Assembly: GCA_009784995.1 (NCBI GenBank)
Contig: WQXE01000043.1
Location: 1 to 13,798, forward strand
Length of the DNA: 13,798 nucleotides
DNA from: Treponema sp.
GTDB lineage: Bacteria; Spirochaetota; Spirochaetia; Treponematales; Breznakiellaceae
Direction: 5' to 3'
Below are positions 1 to 5,558 of this stretch, in pieces. A model generated the notes under the pieces. The model was not told the DNA's origin, did no database searches, and saw only the letters and a list, made by a program, of their open reading frames with translations. Both the position numbers and the translations under genes were made by a program. Positions within the stretch are counted from its first letter, which is position 1, and the number at the start of each line of letters is the position of its first letter.

Positions 1-454
1 CTCTGCGAGAGATCTTCTCTAATAAATTCTTCAAATGGAAAAATTGTTCAACTATCTCCGCATTGTCAAGGTTGCGTTTAAATCCAAGACTCCCTGTTTT
101 ACAAAAGACACAGCCCGCGGGACATCCAACCTGTGTTGAAAGACAGGCTGTATACCTTTCTTTTTCATCATTTAATAAAACAGACTCTATACAGGAATTG
201 TCTTTTAAAGTAACAGCGATTTTTATTGTGTTTTCATCTTTATGGGTACTTGTAATTGAACTTGAAAAAAGAGAATAATTTTCCTGTAATTCAGTTTGCA
301 GCGAAACAGGAATATCTGTCATTTGATTAAAATCGCGCGCGCCTTTTATTATCCATTTATAAATTTGTTTTACACGGTAACGGGGAAGATTAGAAAAAAT
401 CCGCTCCAACTCTGTTATATTTAAACCGCTTAGAACTGTTTTTTCATTTTTCAC
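1..454 (-). CDS. rlmN: RlmN, dual-specificity 23S rRNA/tRNA adenine-C2 methyltransferase (N-terminal 151 residues, cut by the window edge)
   Basis: This is a radical-SAM enzyme that methylates C2 of A2503 in 23S rRNA and of A37 in some tRNAs. I translated the minus strand from a GTG at 454; an ATG a few bases downstream is in another frame and stops at once. The N-terminal part reads RVKQIYKWIIKGARDF (about residues 27-42), as in RlmN. Residues 104-125 hold the signature CLSTQVGCPAGCVFCKTG, with the CxxxCxxC [4Fe-4S] ligands at Cys111, Cys115 and Cys118. The match continues through GFKRNLDNAEIVEQ. The start lies 10 nt after the TPR gene stop, so it is probably the last visible gene of the minus-strand operon. 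The C-terminal half, including the second catalytic cysteine, lies outside the window. The GTG start has only a weak purine-rich ribosome site. Confidence 0.93.
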   Translation of the reverse strand, partial: MKNEKTVLSGLNITELERIFSNLPRYRVKQIYKWIIKGARDFNQMTDIPVSLQTELQENYSLFSSSITSTHKDENTIKIAVTLKDNSCIESVLLNDEKERYTACLSTQVGCPAGCVFCKTGSLGFKRNLDNAEIVEQFFHLKNLLEKISRR

Positions 455-464
455 TTTTCTTTTT

Positions 465-1556
465 TTACTTCTCTTTCTTTAGTGATTCCAGCATTTCAGA
501 AACTTTATCATTTTTAATTCCAAATTTTAGAAAGTCCTGTAAAGTTTCAATTGCTGCTTTTTTATTTCCGGTTTGCGAATAACAATCGGCAAGCTCAGTA
601 TAAAGACGGTAATTTTTATTTTCCTGCTGAATTAAACGTTTTAATGAATTAATCGCGTCGTCATGTAATCCAATCGATTTTGAAATTAGAGCAAGTCCTA
701 TTACCGCGTAAACGTCGAATTCTATATTTAAAGCTCTTTCGTAAAATGTTTTGGCGATATCAAATTGTGTTAAATTGCGGTAAGCGTCGCCTGTGCGCGT
801 TAAAATCATTTTATTTCTTGGATCCTGTTCAAGAATACGGTTCCAGTACTCAAGAGATTTTTCGATTAAATTCAAACCCCTGTAACAATCCGCGAGTCCG
901 AAAAGAGCGTAAAAATTTTGATTTTCCCTTAAAAGCGCCAACTCAAAATATTTTATTCCTTCATTAAATGTTTTTTGCTTGCGGTGGCAGTTGCCAATCG
1001 AAGTTAAAACGCGTATATCAACATCAGTGTTTTTTAGTTCAAGCATTTGCTCCCAGTAATAAAGCGCTTCCTTGTAATCTTTAAAATCATAATGCAAGTG
1101 TCCAAGCCCGATGATCGCGTAAGGATTTGATTTTTCCATGTTTAAAACATGAAGATAAGTATTTTTTGAATTTTCAAAATCACGAATTTTTCTGTAAGCG
1201 TCCGCTATTCTTGTAAGAACAGTTATATTTTTATCATCGTGTAAAAGATATTGTTCCCAAATTTCGATAGCTTTTTGATATTGATTTAACGCCTTGTAAC
1301 AATCGGCAAGTCCGAATAAAGCGTAATTATTGCCGGGGTGATGTTCCAGACATCGTTGATAATATCTTACCGCTTCACGAATAGCTCCGGTTTTTCTGGT
1401 AGCGTCCCCCATACCTACAAGAGCGTAATTATTATTTTCGTCAATTAATAAAATCCTTGAAAAACAATCAATCGCTTCGCTGACTTTATTTTCCTTAAGC
1501 ATTTGATAGCCGTTTTTTGAAATATCTGTAATTTTTTGCGTATCAAATTCAGTCAT
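465..1556 (-). CDS. TPR-repeat protein, 363 aa
   Basis: This is a tetratricopeptide-repeat scaffold made of roughly ten 34-residue helix pairs and nothing else. Diagnostic units are YALFGLADCY (residues 78 and 216), VLTRIADAYRK (113), ILTRTGDAYRN (251), YAIIGLGHL (146) and YAVIGLALI (283). The spacing shows that a block of four TPRs was duplicated. There is no signal peptide or membrane segment, so it is probably a cytoplasmic protein-protein adaptor; the partner is unknown. I chose the ATG at 1556 because AGGAA lies just upstream and it gives an 8-nt ATGACTGA overlap with the preceding gene, typical of translational coupling. An in-frame ATG at 1574 would add six residues. Treponemes carry similar TPR proteins, as far as I recall. 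It lies between the small TPR-like gene and rlmN. Confidence 0.85.
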   Translation of the reverse strand: MTEFDTQKITDISKNGYQMLKENKVSEAIDCFSRILLIDENNNYALVGMGDATRKTGAIREAVRYYQRCLEHHPGNNYALFGLADCYKALNQYQKAIEIWEQYLLHDDKNITVLTRIADAYRKIRDFENSKNTYLHVLNMEKSNPYAIIGLGHLHYDFKDYKEALYYWEQMLELKNTDVDIRVLTSIGNCHRKQKTFNEGIKYFELALLRENQNFYALFGLADCYRGLNLIEKSLEYWNRILEQDPRNKMILTRTGDAYRNLTQFDIAKTFYERALNIEFDVYAVIGLALISKSIGLHDDAINSLKRLIQQENKNYRLYTELADCYSQTGNKKAAIETLQDFLKFGIKNDKVSEMLESLKKEK

Positions 1557-1890
1557 TTTCCGGTTCCTGTTCATTAATCAAACTCTGTAAAACAATAGCG
1601 AGTTTATCAATTAATGGCTGTGATTTTTTTCGATCCGGAGCTGTCCAGTACATACGCAAAGCTTCGATTAGTCTGTTATTTTGTTTATAATAATCACCGA
1701 CTCTGGATAATCCATCAGAATAACCGGTAGTCATAAAGATTCTTCTTGCCCCTTCTATATTACCGTCATTAAACATCTGGTTACCCTTTCGGTTTAATGC
1801 CGCTTTTTGAGAGCCTTCGACTCCAGCCGGTGTAGTAACTTTTATGAAAGCGTTTTGGTCATCAAATTTTTCTAATATTTCTTTATCCAT
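1549..1890 (-). CDS. Small TPR-like conserved hypothetical protein, 113 aa
   Basis: I do not recognise a named family. The protein is soluble and predicted largely helical. The segment ALNRKGNQMFNDGNIEGARR (about residues 31-50), followed by GDYYKQNNRLIEALRMYW (about 66-83), looks like two TPR-type helix pairs, so it may work with the TPR protein encoded directly after it. The 3' end overlaps that gene by 8 nt (ATGACTGA), which suggests coupled translation. It begins 32 nt after the rsmD stop. No convincing Shine-Dalgarno sequence precedes the ATG; the upstream bases are AATAAGAAAAAA. It is likely real because the coding frame is uninterrupted and it fits tightly into the operon. Confidence 0.7.
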   Translation of the reverse strand: MDKEILEKFDDQNAFIKVTTPAGVEGSQKAALNRKGNQMFNDGNIEGARRIFMTTGYSDGLSRVGDYYKQNNRLIEALRMYWTAPDRKKSQPLIDKLAIVLQSLINEQEPEND

Positions 1891-1922
1891 TTTTTTCTTA
1901 TTAGGTTAATAATAAACCTTTT

Positions 1923-2456
1923 TTAAAAAAAACACAAGAAAAAATCGACAACCGATCTTCCGTATTCGCGTGAATCGATTCTATTTAAATTAGGTATTTC
2001 TGATTTTAAATAGTCAGGGCGCGGGCGGTGTATCAGTATTTTTGTGCCATTTGCCGCGAGTTTTGATGTAGTAATATTTTTTATAAGATCCCATTTAAAT
2101 TGATATGGGAAAGGAGGGTCAAGAAAAATAATATCAAAAGGTTTTTTAGCTCTTTTAACATAAAGCTCCGCTGGCATGAAACGGCAGTTGATTCGTACAG
2201 GAGAAATCGAAACATTTTCAAGCAAGGTTGTTCTTTTAATTTTATCCTGTTCAACTGCTTCTATATATGAAGCTCCTCGGGAAGCCGCTTCTATGGCGAT
2301 AATGCCTGAACCTGTAAAAATATCAAGAAATGAAAGCCCGTTTAAATCTCCAAGGCAGGCGAATACAGATTCGCGCATCTTGTCCATGCTGGGTCTAATT
2401 TCGCCTGACGGAACTGAAATTTTCCTGCCTGAAAGACTTCCGCCGGTTATTCTCAT
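1923..2456 (-). CDS. rsmD: RsmD, 16S rRNA (guanine966-N2)-methyltransferase
   Basis: This is an SAM-dependent methyltransferase that modifies the exocyclic amine of G966 in 16S rRNA during 30S assembly. At 177 aa it has close to the usual RsmD length. The N-terminus MRITGGSLSGRKI and RPSMDKMRESVF (residues 21-32) are family signatures. The SAM-binding motif I is FLDIFTGSGIIAIEA (43-57). The catalytic N-methyltransferase motif is DPPF (113-116). The C-terminal REYGRSVVDFF (163-173) also fits. It starts 9 nt after the stop of the preceding gene, with no clear Shine-Dalgarno sequence, so its translation may depend on coupling. A second rRNA methyltransferase, rlmN, lies three genes downstream in the same direction. 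Confidence 0.93.
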   Translation of the reverse strand: MRITGGSLSGRKISVPSGEIRPSMDKMRESVFACLGDLNGLSFLDIFTGSGIIAIEAASRGASYIEAVEQDKIKRTTLLENVSISPVRINCRFMPAELYVKRAKKPFDIIFLDPPFPYQFKWDLIKNITTSKLAANGTKILIHRPRPDYLKSEIPNLNRIDSREYGRSVVDFFLCFF

Positions 2457-2465
2457 TTTGGTAGT

Positions 2466-2909
2466 TTACGCGCTGCCTAAAAGTCCGTTTAACTCGGCAT
2501 GACTTACAACGGGTTCCTGTTTGGAACTTTCCGCAGGAACATAGGATTCTTCGATTTGATTTTTACGTTTTATACTGTCTCTTCTAAGTTTATTGATTAT
2601 AGCTGGCATTTCCTGGAAAACAACAGGAGAAAATAAACTTGAATTATTTGATATTTCATTTAAAAGCTGACCATATTGCCATTCCGCGTCAAGTAAATTA
2701 TCAGCTTCAACTTCACGATCCAGAAATTTAATATTTTCCAGGAATTTTTCTGACAGCATATTTAATATAGAATCAATAAATTCCAAATCTTTTATTGTTT
2801 GTGGATAAAAAAGTTCCGCGTCTACATCAAGACGCATAAGGTCGCGAATCATTCTGATTCTGACATTTAAGATAAATATTGTATCTTCAAAATTTATTCG
2901 TTTATTCAT
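2466..2909 (-). CDS. Conserved hypothetical helical protein, 147 aa
   Basis: I do not recognise a named family. The protein has no signal peptide or membrane segment. The first 110 residues look helical, with alternating charged and hydrophobic residues, for example RIRMIRDLMRLDVDAELF (17-34). The C-terminal 35 residues are polar and probably disordered. It is the first gene of the minus-strand operon and ends 9 nt before rsmD, so it may be made together with the ribosome-modification genes. The ATG is preceded by a TATAAT only 3 nt upstream and no Shine-Dalgarno sequence, so either the mRNA is leaderless or the promoter lies elsewhere. The function is unknown. Confidence 0.7.
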   Translation of the reverse strand: MNKRINFEDTIFILNVRIRMIRDLMRLDVDAELFYPQTIKDLEFIDSILNMLSEKFLENIKFLDREVEADNLLDAEWQYGQLLNEISNNSSLFSPVVFQEMPAIINKLRRDSIKRKNQIEESYVPAESSKQEPVVSHAELNGLLGSA

Positions 2910-2912
2910 AGT

Positions 2913-2918
2913 ATTATA
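2913..2918 (-). promoter_or_regulatory. -10-like TATAAT directly upstream of the 2909 start codon
   Basis: On the minus strand a perfect TATAAT is followed by ACT and then the ATG at 2909. No good -35 hexamer is seen at 16-18 nt; the -35 zone is occupied by the palindrome at 2935-2946. If the hexamer is used, the transcript would start at or inside the start codon. Confidence 0.35.
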
Positions 2919-2934
2919 ACTGAATATCGGCTAA

Positions 2935-2946
2935 AAAACGCGTTTT
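2935..2946. repeat. 12-bp palindrome AAAACGCGTTTT in the divergent promoter region
   Basis: A perfect 12-bp palindrome lies between the two divergent genes, at the position expected for the -35 element of the minus-strand promoter and about 50 bp upstream of the plus-strand -35. It could be an operator. No regulator can be assigned from sequence alone. Confidence 0.4.
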
Positions 2947-2996
2947 GTATAGTATTTAATAAGGAAATTAAGTCAAATTACGGGAATAAAGGACTG

Positions 2997-3026
2997 TTGA
3001 CATTATGTCGATATAATTTCTATACT
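2997..3026 (+). promoter_or_regulatory. Sigma70-type promoter of the Crp-like regulator gene
   Basis: TTGACA (2997-3002, perfect consensus), an 18-nt spacer and TATACT (3021-3026, 5 of 6) give an expected transcription start near 3033 and a leader of roughly 15 nt. The -35 is embedded in the 11-bp inverted repeat GACATTATGTC (2999-3009). The 7-bp inverted repeats TAAGTCA (2969-2975) and TGACTTA (3026-3032) flank the promoter. These could be repressor or autoregulatory sites. Confidence 0.7.
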
Positions 3027-3048
3027 GACTTAGGAAGTAAGAGGGGAC

Positions 3049-4281
3049 ATGGCCGCGCCGCTGCAACTAGCATTTATCAATTTTGCCGCAAACTCATATA
3101 TTATTGTCGAAGGCAAGAGGAATGCGGACAGGTTTTTTATAATTCGTTCCGGAAAAGTAAGACTTTCAAAAGAAGTACAAATTGTCGCGGAAGAACAGGG
3201 TGATACTCTGGGACCCGGCGATTTTTTTGGTGTTGTTTCTACCATGTCCGGTCATAGCCACATTGAAACCGCCCGGGCTCTTACAGATGTTACTCTAATT
3301 TCAGTTCAAAAAGATCAATTCAGCCAACTGATTCAAAATAACGCTCCAGTCGCGATGAAAATCATCCTTCAATTCTCTAAACGAATGCGTTATCTGGACG
3401 AAGCGTTTACAAGGCTTACATTAAAAAATATCGCAGCGGAAGACCCAAGCCATATTTATGATGTAGCCGAATACTACGCGAGGCATAATCAATTTAATCA
3501 AGCTTTTTACGCTTATCAAAAGTATATTAAATGCTGCCCTAAAGGTTTTAATGTTCAAAACGCAATAGAAAGATTAAAAAAAATCGCTCCTTATGTAAAA
3601 GATGTACAACAGCCTTTTAAACCCGGCGAGAATATACGTGCGTTAAAAAAAGACCAGATTGTATTTTGTGAAGGTGAACCCGGTGATGAGCTTTTTATTA
3701 TACAAAAGGGATCGGTAAAAATTGTAAAAATAACCGATAACAACGAAATCTTGCTTGCTGTATTAAAATCCGGTGATATTTTCGGTGAAATGGCTCTTTT
3801 GGAATCCAAACCGCGAGCCGCTGGCGCTGTAGCTTACGAGGATTGTCAGCTTATGGCAGTTAACCGCGAAAACTTCCAGCAAATGATTAAAACCCAACCT
3901 CAGCTTATTGCCCGTCTTACCACACTTCTTTCAGAGAGGATTTGGCTCATTTACAGGCAGCTCGCCAATACTCAAATTAACGAACCGCTTGGGCGTATGT
4001 ATGACATGCTCCAAATCCAAATTGACAAAAAAAAGATTGATATTACCACGGCAACCAACTATTCATTCGATTTTGGCCTTAAAGAACTTATCAATATGGT
4101 CGGGCTTTCGCAGGGAGATGGCAGAATATACGGCAGTAAACTCATGGAAAGCCGCGCGTTCCAGATAATTAACGATAAACTGGTTGTTAAAGACGCCAGC
4201 GAAATAATAAAACAAAACGCCTATTATCGAAAAATGCAGCAATTGGAAAAAACCCGCCTTAACAACAAACCCTTGGCTTAA
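3049..4281 (+). CDS. Crp-like regulator with two cyclic-nucleotide-binding domains, 410 aa
   Basis: A first cNMP-binding beta-roll spans about residues 8-115, with YIIVEGKRNADRFFIIRSG near its start. A helical linker resembling one TPR follows (about 135-165). The second cNMP domain spans about 190-305. Its phosphate-binding cassette FGEMALLESKPRAA (245-258) keeps the canonical Glu and Arg, so ligand binding there is likely. The matching cassette in domain 1 (about 59-75) lacks the arginine and is probably degenerate. Residues about 320-385 (LKELINMVGLSQGDGRIYG onward) resemble a divergent winged helix, so it may bind DNA; this is an inference. The ATG at 3049 is preceded by GAGGGG. Treponemes carry a comparable cAMP-binding regulator gene, as far as I recall. 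The gene is monocistronic by appearance, with its own promoter and downstream hairpins. The ligand (cAMP or another nucleotide) is unknown. Confidence 0.85.
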   Translation: MAAPLQLAFINFAANSYIIVEGKRNADRFFIIRSGKVRLSKEVQIVAEEQGDTLGPGDFFGVVSTMSGHSHIETARALTDVTLISVQKDQFSQLIQNNAPVAMKIILQFSKRMRYLDEAFTRLTLKNIAAEDPSHIYDVAEYYARHNQFNQAFYAYQKYIKCCPKGFNVQNAIERLKKIAPYVKDVQQPFKPGENIRALKKDQIVFCEGEPGDELFIIQKGSVKIVKITDNNEILLAVLKSGDIFGEMALLESKPRAAGAVAYEDCQLMAVNRENFQQMIKTQPQLIARLTTLLSERIWLIYRQLANTQINEPLGRMYDMLQIQIDKKKIDITTATNYSFDFGLKELINMVGLSQGDGRIYGSKLMESRAFQIINDKLVVKDASEIIKQNAYYRKMQQLEKTRLNNKPLA

Positions 4282-4318
4282 GAAGTAATTGCAAAACTTC
4301 AGTTTTTGCAATTACTTC
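4282..4318 (+). terminator. Long hairpin immediately after the regulator stop codon
   Basis: A perfect 15-bp stem (4282-4296 with 4304-4318) closes a 7-nt loop and starts on the base after the TAA. It is followed by CTTTAAAAAAG rather than a clean T-run, so it is an atypical intrinsic terminator. It may also block 3' exonucleases. Confidence 0.55.
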
Positions 4319-4328
4319 CTTTAAAAAA

Positions 4329-4359
4329 GCAATTTTGTAGCCTATTGGCGAAAAATTGC
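4329..4359. repeat. Second hairpin of the intergenic cluster
   Basis: GCAATTTT (4329-4336) pairs perfectly with AAAATTGC (4352-4359) around a 15-nt loop. It is weaker than its neighbours. It is listed because it lies between two perfect 15-bp hairpins and repeats their GCAAAA/TTTTGC theme. Confidence 0.4.
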
Positions 4360-4361
4360 AA

Positions 4362-4396
4362 AGCCTACGCAAAACTAACCGAGTTTTGCGTAGGCT
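4362..4396. repeat. Third hairpin, perfect 15-bp stem with 5-nt loop
   Basis: AGCCTACGCAAAACT (4362-4376) and its exact complement (4382-4396) enclose AACCG. No T-run follows on the plus strand, so it is not a standard intrinsic terminator. On the minus strand TTTGCAATTTTT follows, but there is no minus-strand gene to terminate here. It could be a REP-like element or an mRNA-stability structure upstream of the gene starting at 4438. Confidence 0.6.
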
Positions 4397-4437
4397 AAAA
4401 CATCCAGATTTTTCGCGTTTTTTCCGATAATATAGTA

Positions 4438-4992
4438 ATGATGAATAAAAATTTCTTTATTTCTATAATTGTGTTTTTACTTGTCTTGCCTGTTGTTTGG
4501 GCGCAGGATTTGGAAGAAAATGACGAGGACGCTCTGCCGCGCCAGTTTCGCCAATTATCACTTGGAATGAATCTTGATGATTTAAAAACCACTCTTTTAA
4601 GGGATGATCTTTTCCATTTTAGGGGAGACAGAGATGTTTCTTTTTTACCCGCTAGAGAGCAAAGCCTTGTAGAAACTACAGGTTCATCTTTTATTAAACG
4701 CGCTTTTTTCCAATTAAGAGACGGCGAAGTATTTATAATGTCGTTTTCCCTAAATACAGAAATAATCGATCATTATTCTGTATTTACCCAATTTGTTGAT
4801 AAATATGGCCAGCCTTCGTATCTTGATCCCGGTATGGCTGTTTGGGAAACAGAAGAAACAAGAGTAGCGATTGAACGTCCGTTAACGGTAAAATATATCG
4901 ACAGGGTTGTGTTTAACGATATTATAAATGAATCCGGGCTTATTGAATCGGGTCATGTCCGCTTGCGTCAGGAATTCCTAAATGAATTCTAA
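4438..4992 (+). CDS. Secreted conserved spirochaetal protein, 184 aa, unknown function
   Basis: The first 22 residues form a clear Sec signal peptide: Lys4, a long hydrophobic stretch and a probable cleavage after VVWA. This leaves a periplasmic or secreted protein of about 160 residues. The mature part has no known catalytic motif that I can see; it contains LGMNLDDLKTTLLRDDLFHF (42-61) and KYGQPSYLDPGMAVWETEE (about 122-140). I recall similar proteins from treponemes but no assigned function. Codons 1 and 2 are both ATG (4438 and 4441). There is no Shine-Dalgarno sequence; GATAAT lies 6 nt upstream, which fits a leaderless message. The 3' end overlaps the start of the DUF192 gene by 11 nt, so the two are probably co-translated. 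Confidence 0.8.
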   Translation: MMNKNFFISIIVFLLVLPVVWAQDLEENDEDALPRQFRQLSLGMNLDDLKTTLLRDDLFHFRGDRDVSFLPAREQSLVETTGSSFIKRAFFQLRDGEVFIMSFSLNTEIIDHYSVFTQFVDKYGQPSYLDPGMAVWETEETRVAIERPLTVKYIDRVVFNDIINESGLIESGHVRLRQEFLNEF

Positions 4993-5524
4993 AAGATTAA
5001 TTTCAAAATTAATCACACGGAGACACGGAGACACGGAGAGCTATGCGTTATTTCATATTAAACCAAAACCCTCTGTGTCCTCCGTGCTCTCTGTGCCTCT
5101 GTGTGAAATATTATTAATACTAATTTTATTCATATCTTGCAATTCGCAGAAATTGGTTACACAGGAAATTTCGATAGAAAGAAACGGACAGGTAATAGCG
5201 ACAGTAAAAGCGGAAATCGCGCGTACAAATGATGAACAGACACAGGGTCTTATGTACAGACAATCTCTGCCGGACGGTGAAGGGATGCTTTTTGTTTATG
5301 AAAGTGATCAAATATTATCTTTCTGGATGAAAAACACATATATTCCGCTGACAATCGCTTTTATTAATTTTGAAGGCAGAATTACTGAAATAAGAGATAT
5401 GTATCCACATGATACAAACGCTATATATTCAAACCGGCCTGTCCGTTACGCGCTTGAAGTGCCGCAGGGATGGTTTTCAAGAATCGGAGTTAAAGAAGGC
5501 GATACAGTTATTATTGAAAAATAA
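4982..5524 (+). CDS. DUF192-family lipoprotein with a repeat-derived N-terminal extension, 180 aa
   Basis: Residues about 58-180 form a DUF192 domain: GLMYRQSLPDGEGMLFVY, then FWMKNTYIPLTIAFI and ITEIRDMYPHD. The biochemical function of this family is not firmly established. A hydrophobic stretch LLILILFIS followed by Cys53 looks like a spirochaetal lipobox, so the domain is probably anchored outside the cytoplasmic membrane. The oddity is the N-terminus: residues about 11-42 are translated from the inverted repeat at 5013-5106, giving RRHGDTES and PSVSSVLSV. The ATG at 4982 has AGGAA upstream and overlaps the preceding gene by 11 nt. In-frame GTG codons within the repeat could be alternative starts giving a shorter signal peptide. 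The clpC promoter lies at its 3' end. Confidence 0.82.
   Translation: MNSKRLISKLITRRHGDTESYALFHIKPKPSVSSVLSVPLCEILLILILFISCNSQKLVTQEISIERNGQVIATVKAEIARTNDEQTQGLMYRQSLPDGEGMLFVYESDQILSFWMKNTYIPLTIAFINFEGRITEIRDMYPHDTNAIYSNRPVRYALEVPQGWFSRIGVKEGDTVIIEK
5013..5106. repeat. ACACGGAG-type inverted-repeat element inside the DUF192 gene
   Basis: The left arm holds three perfect tandem copies of ACACGGAG (5015-5038). The right arm (5071-5106) is an imperfect reverse complement built from CTCTGTG and CTCCGTG units. The ends are TCACAC (5013-5018) and GTGTGA (5101-5106). The middle is about 30 nt of unrelated sequence. This resembles the short non-autonomous dispersed repeats with CACGGAG arms that I recall from many bacterial genomes. 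It lies entirely within an open reading frame without breaking it. Confidence 0.8.
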
Positions 5525-5541
5525 TAAAAGTAACTTATAAT
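5514..5541 (+). promoter_or_regulatory. Probable clpC promoter
   Basis: TTGAAA (5514-5519), a 16-nt spacer and a perfect TATAAT (5536-5541) straddle the DUF192 stop codon. The expected transcription start lies near 5548, giving a very short leader that would include or begin at the AGAGGTG ribosome site. Confidence 0.6.
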
Positions 5542-5558
5542 TATTATAGAGGTGTGTT

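Noticed and set aside
63..278. Plus-strand open frame opposite rlmN
   Set aside because: It is antisense to clearly conserved RlmN codons and has no ribosome site or family resemblance.
465..1574. Start of the TPR gene at the ATG at 1574
   Set aside because: The ATG at 1556 has AGGAA upstream and a coupling-type 8-nt overlap. The earlier ATG would give a 26-nt overlap and no ribosome site. It remains possible.
1895..1915. AGGTT/AACCT hairpin between rsmD and the small TPR-like gene
   Set aside because: The stem is only 5 bp and A/T-rich. Such a match is expected by chance, and a terminator inside the operon would be odd.
2176..2502. Plus-strand open frame opposite rsmD
   Set aside because: It is the shadow of the conserved rsmD frame on the other strand; its residues have no coherent domain pattern.
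5015..5038. Three tandem ACACGGAG units as a CRISPR or simple microsatellite
   Set aside because: There are no spacers, and an opposite-sense arm 33 nt away makes it one inverted-repeat element.
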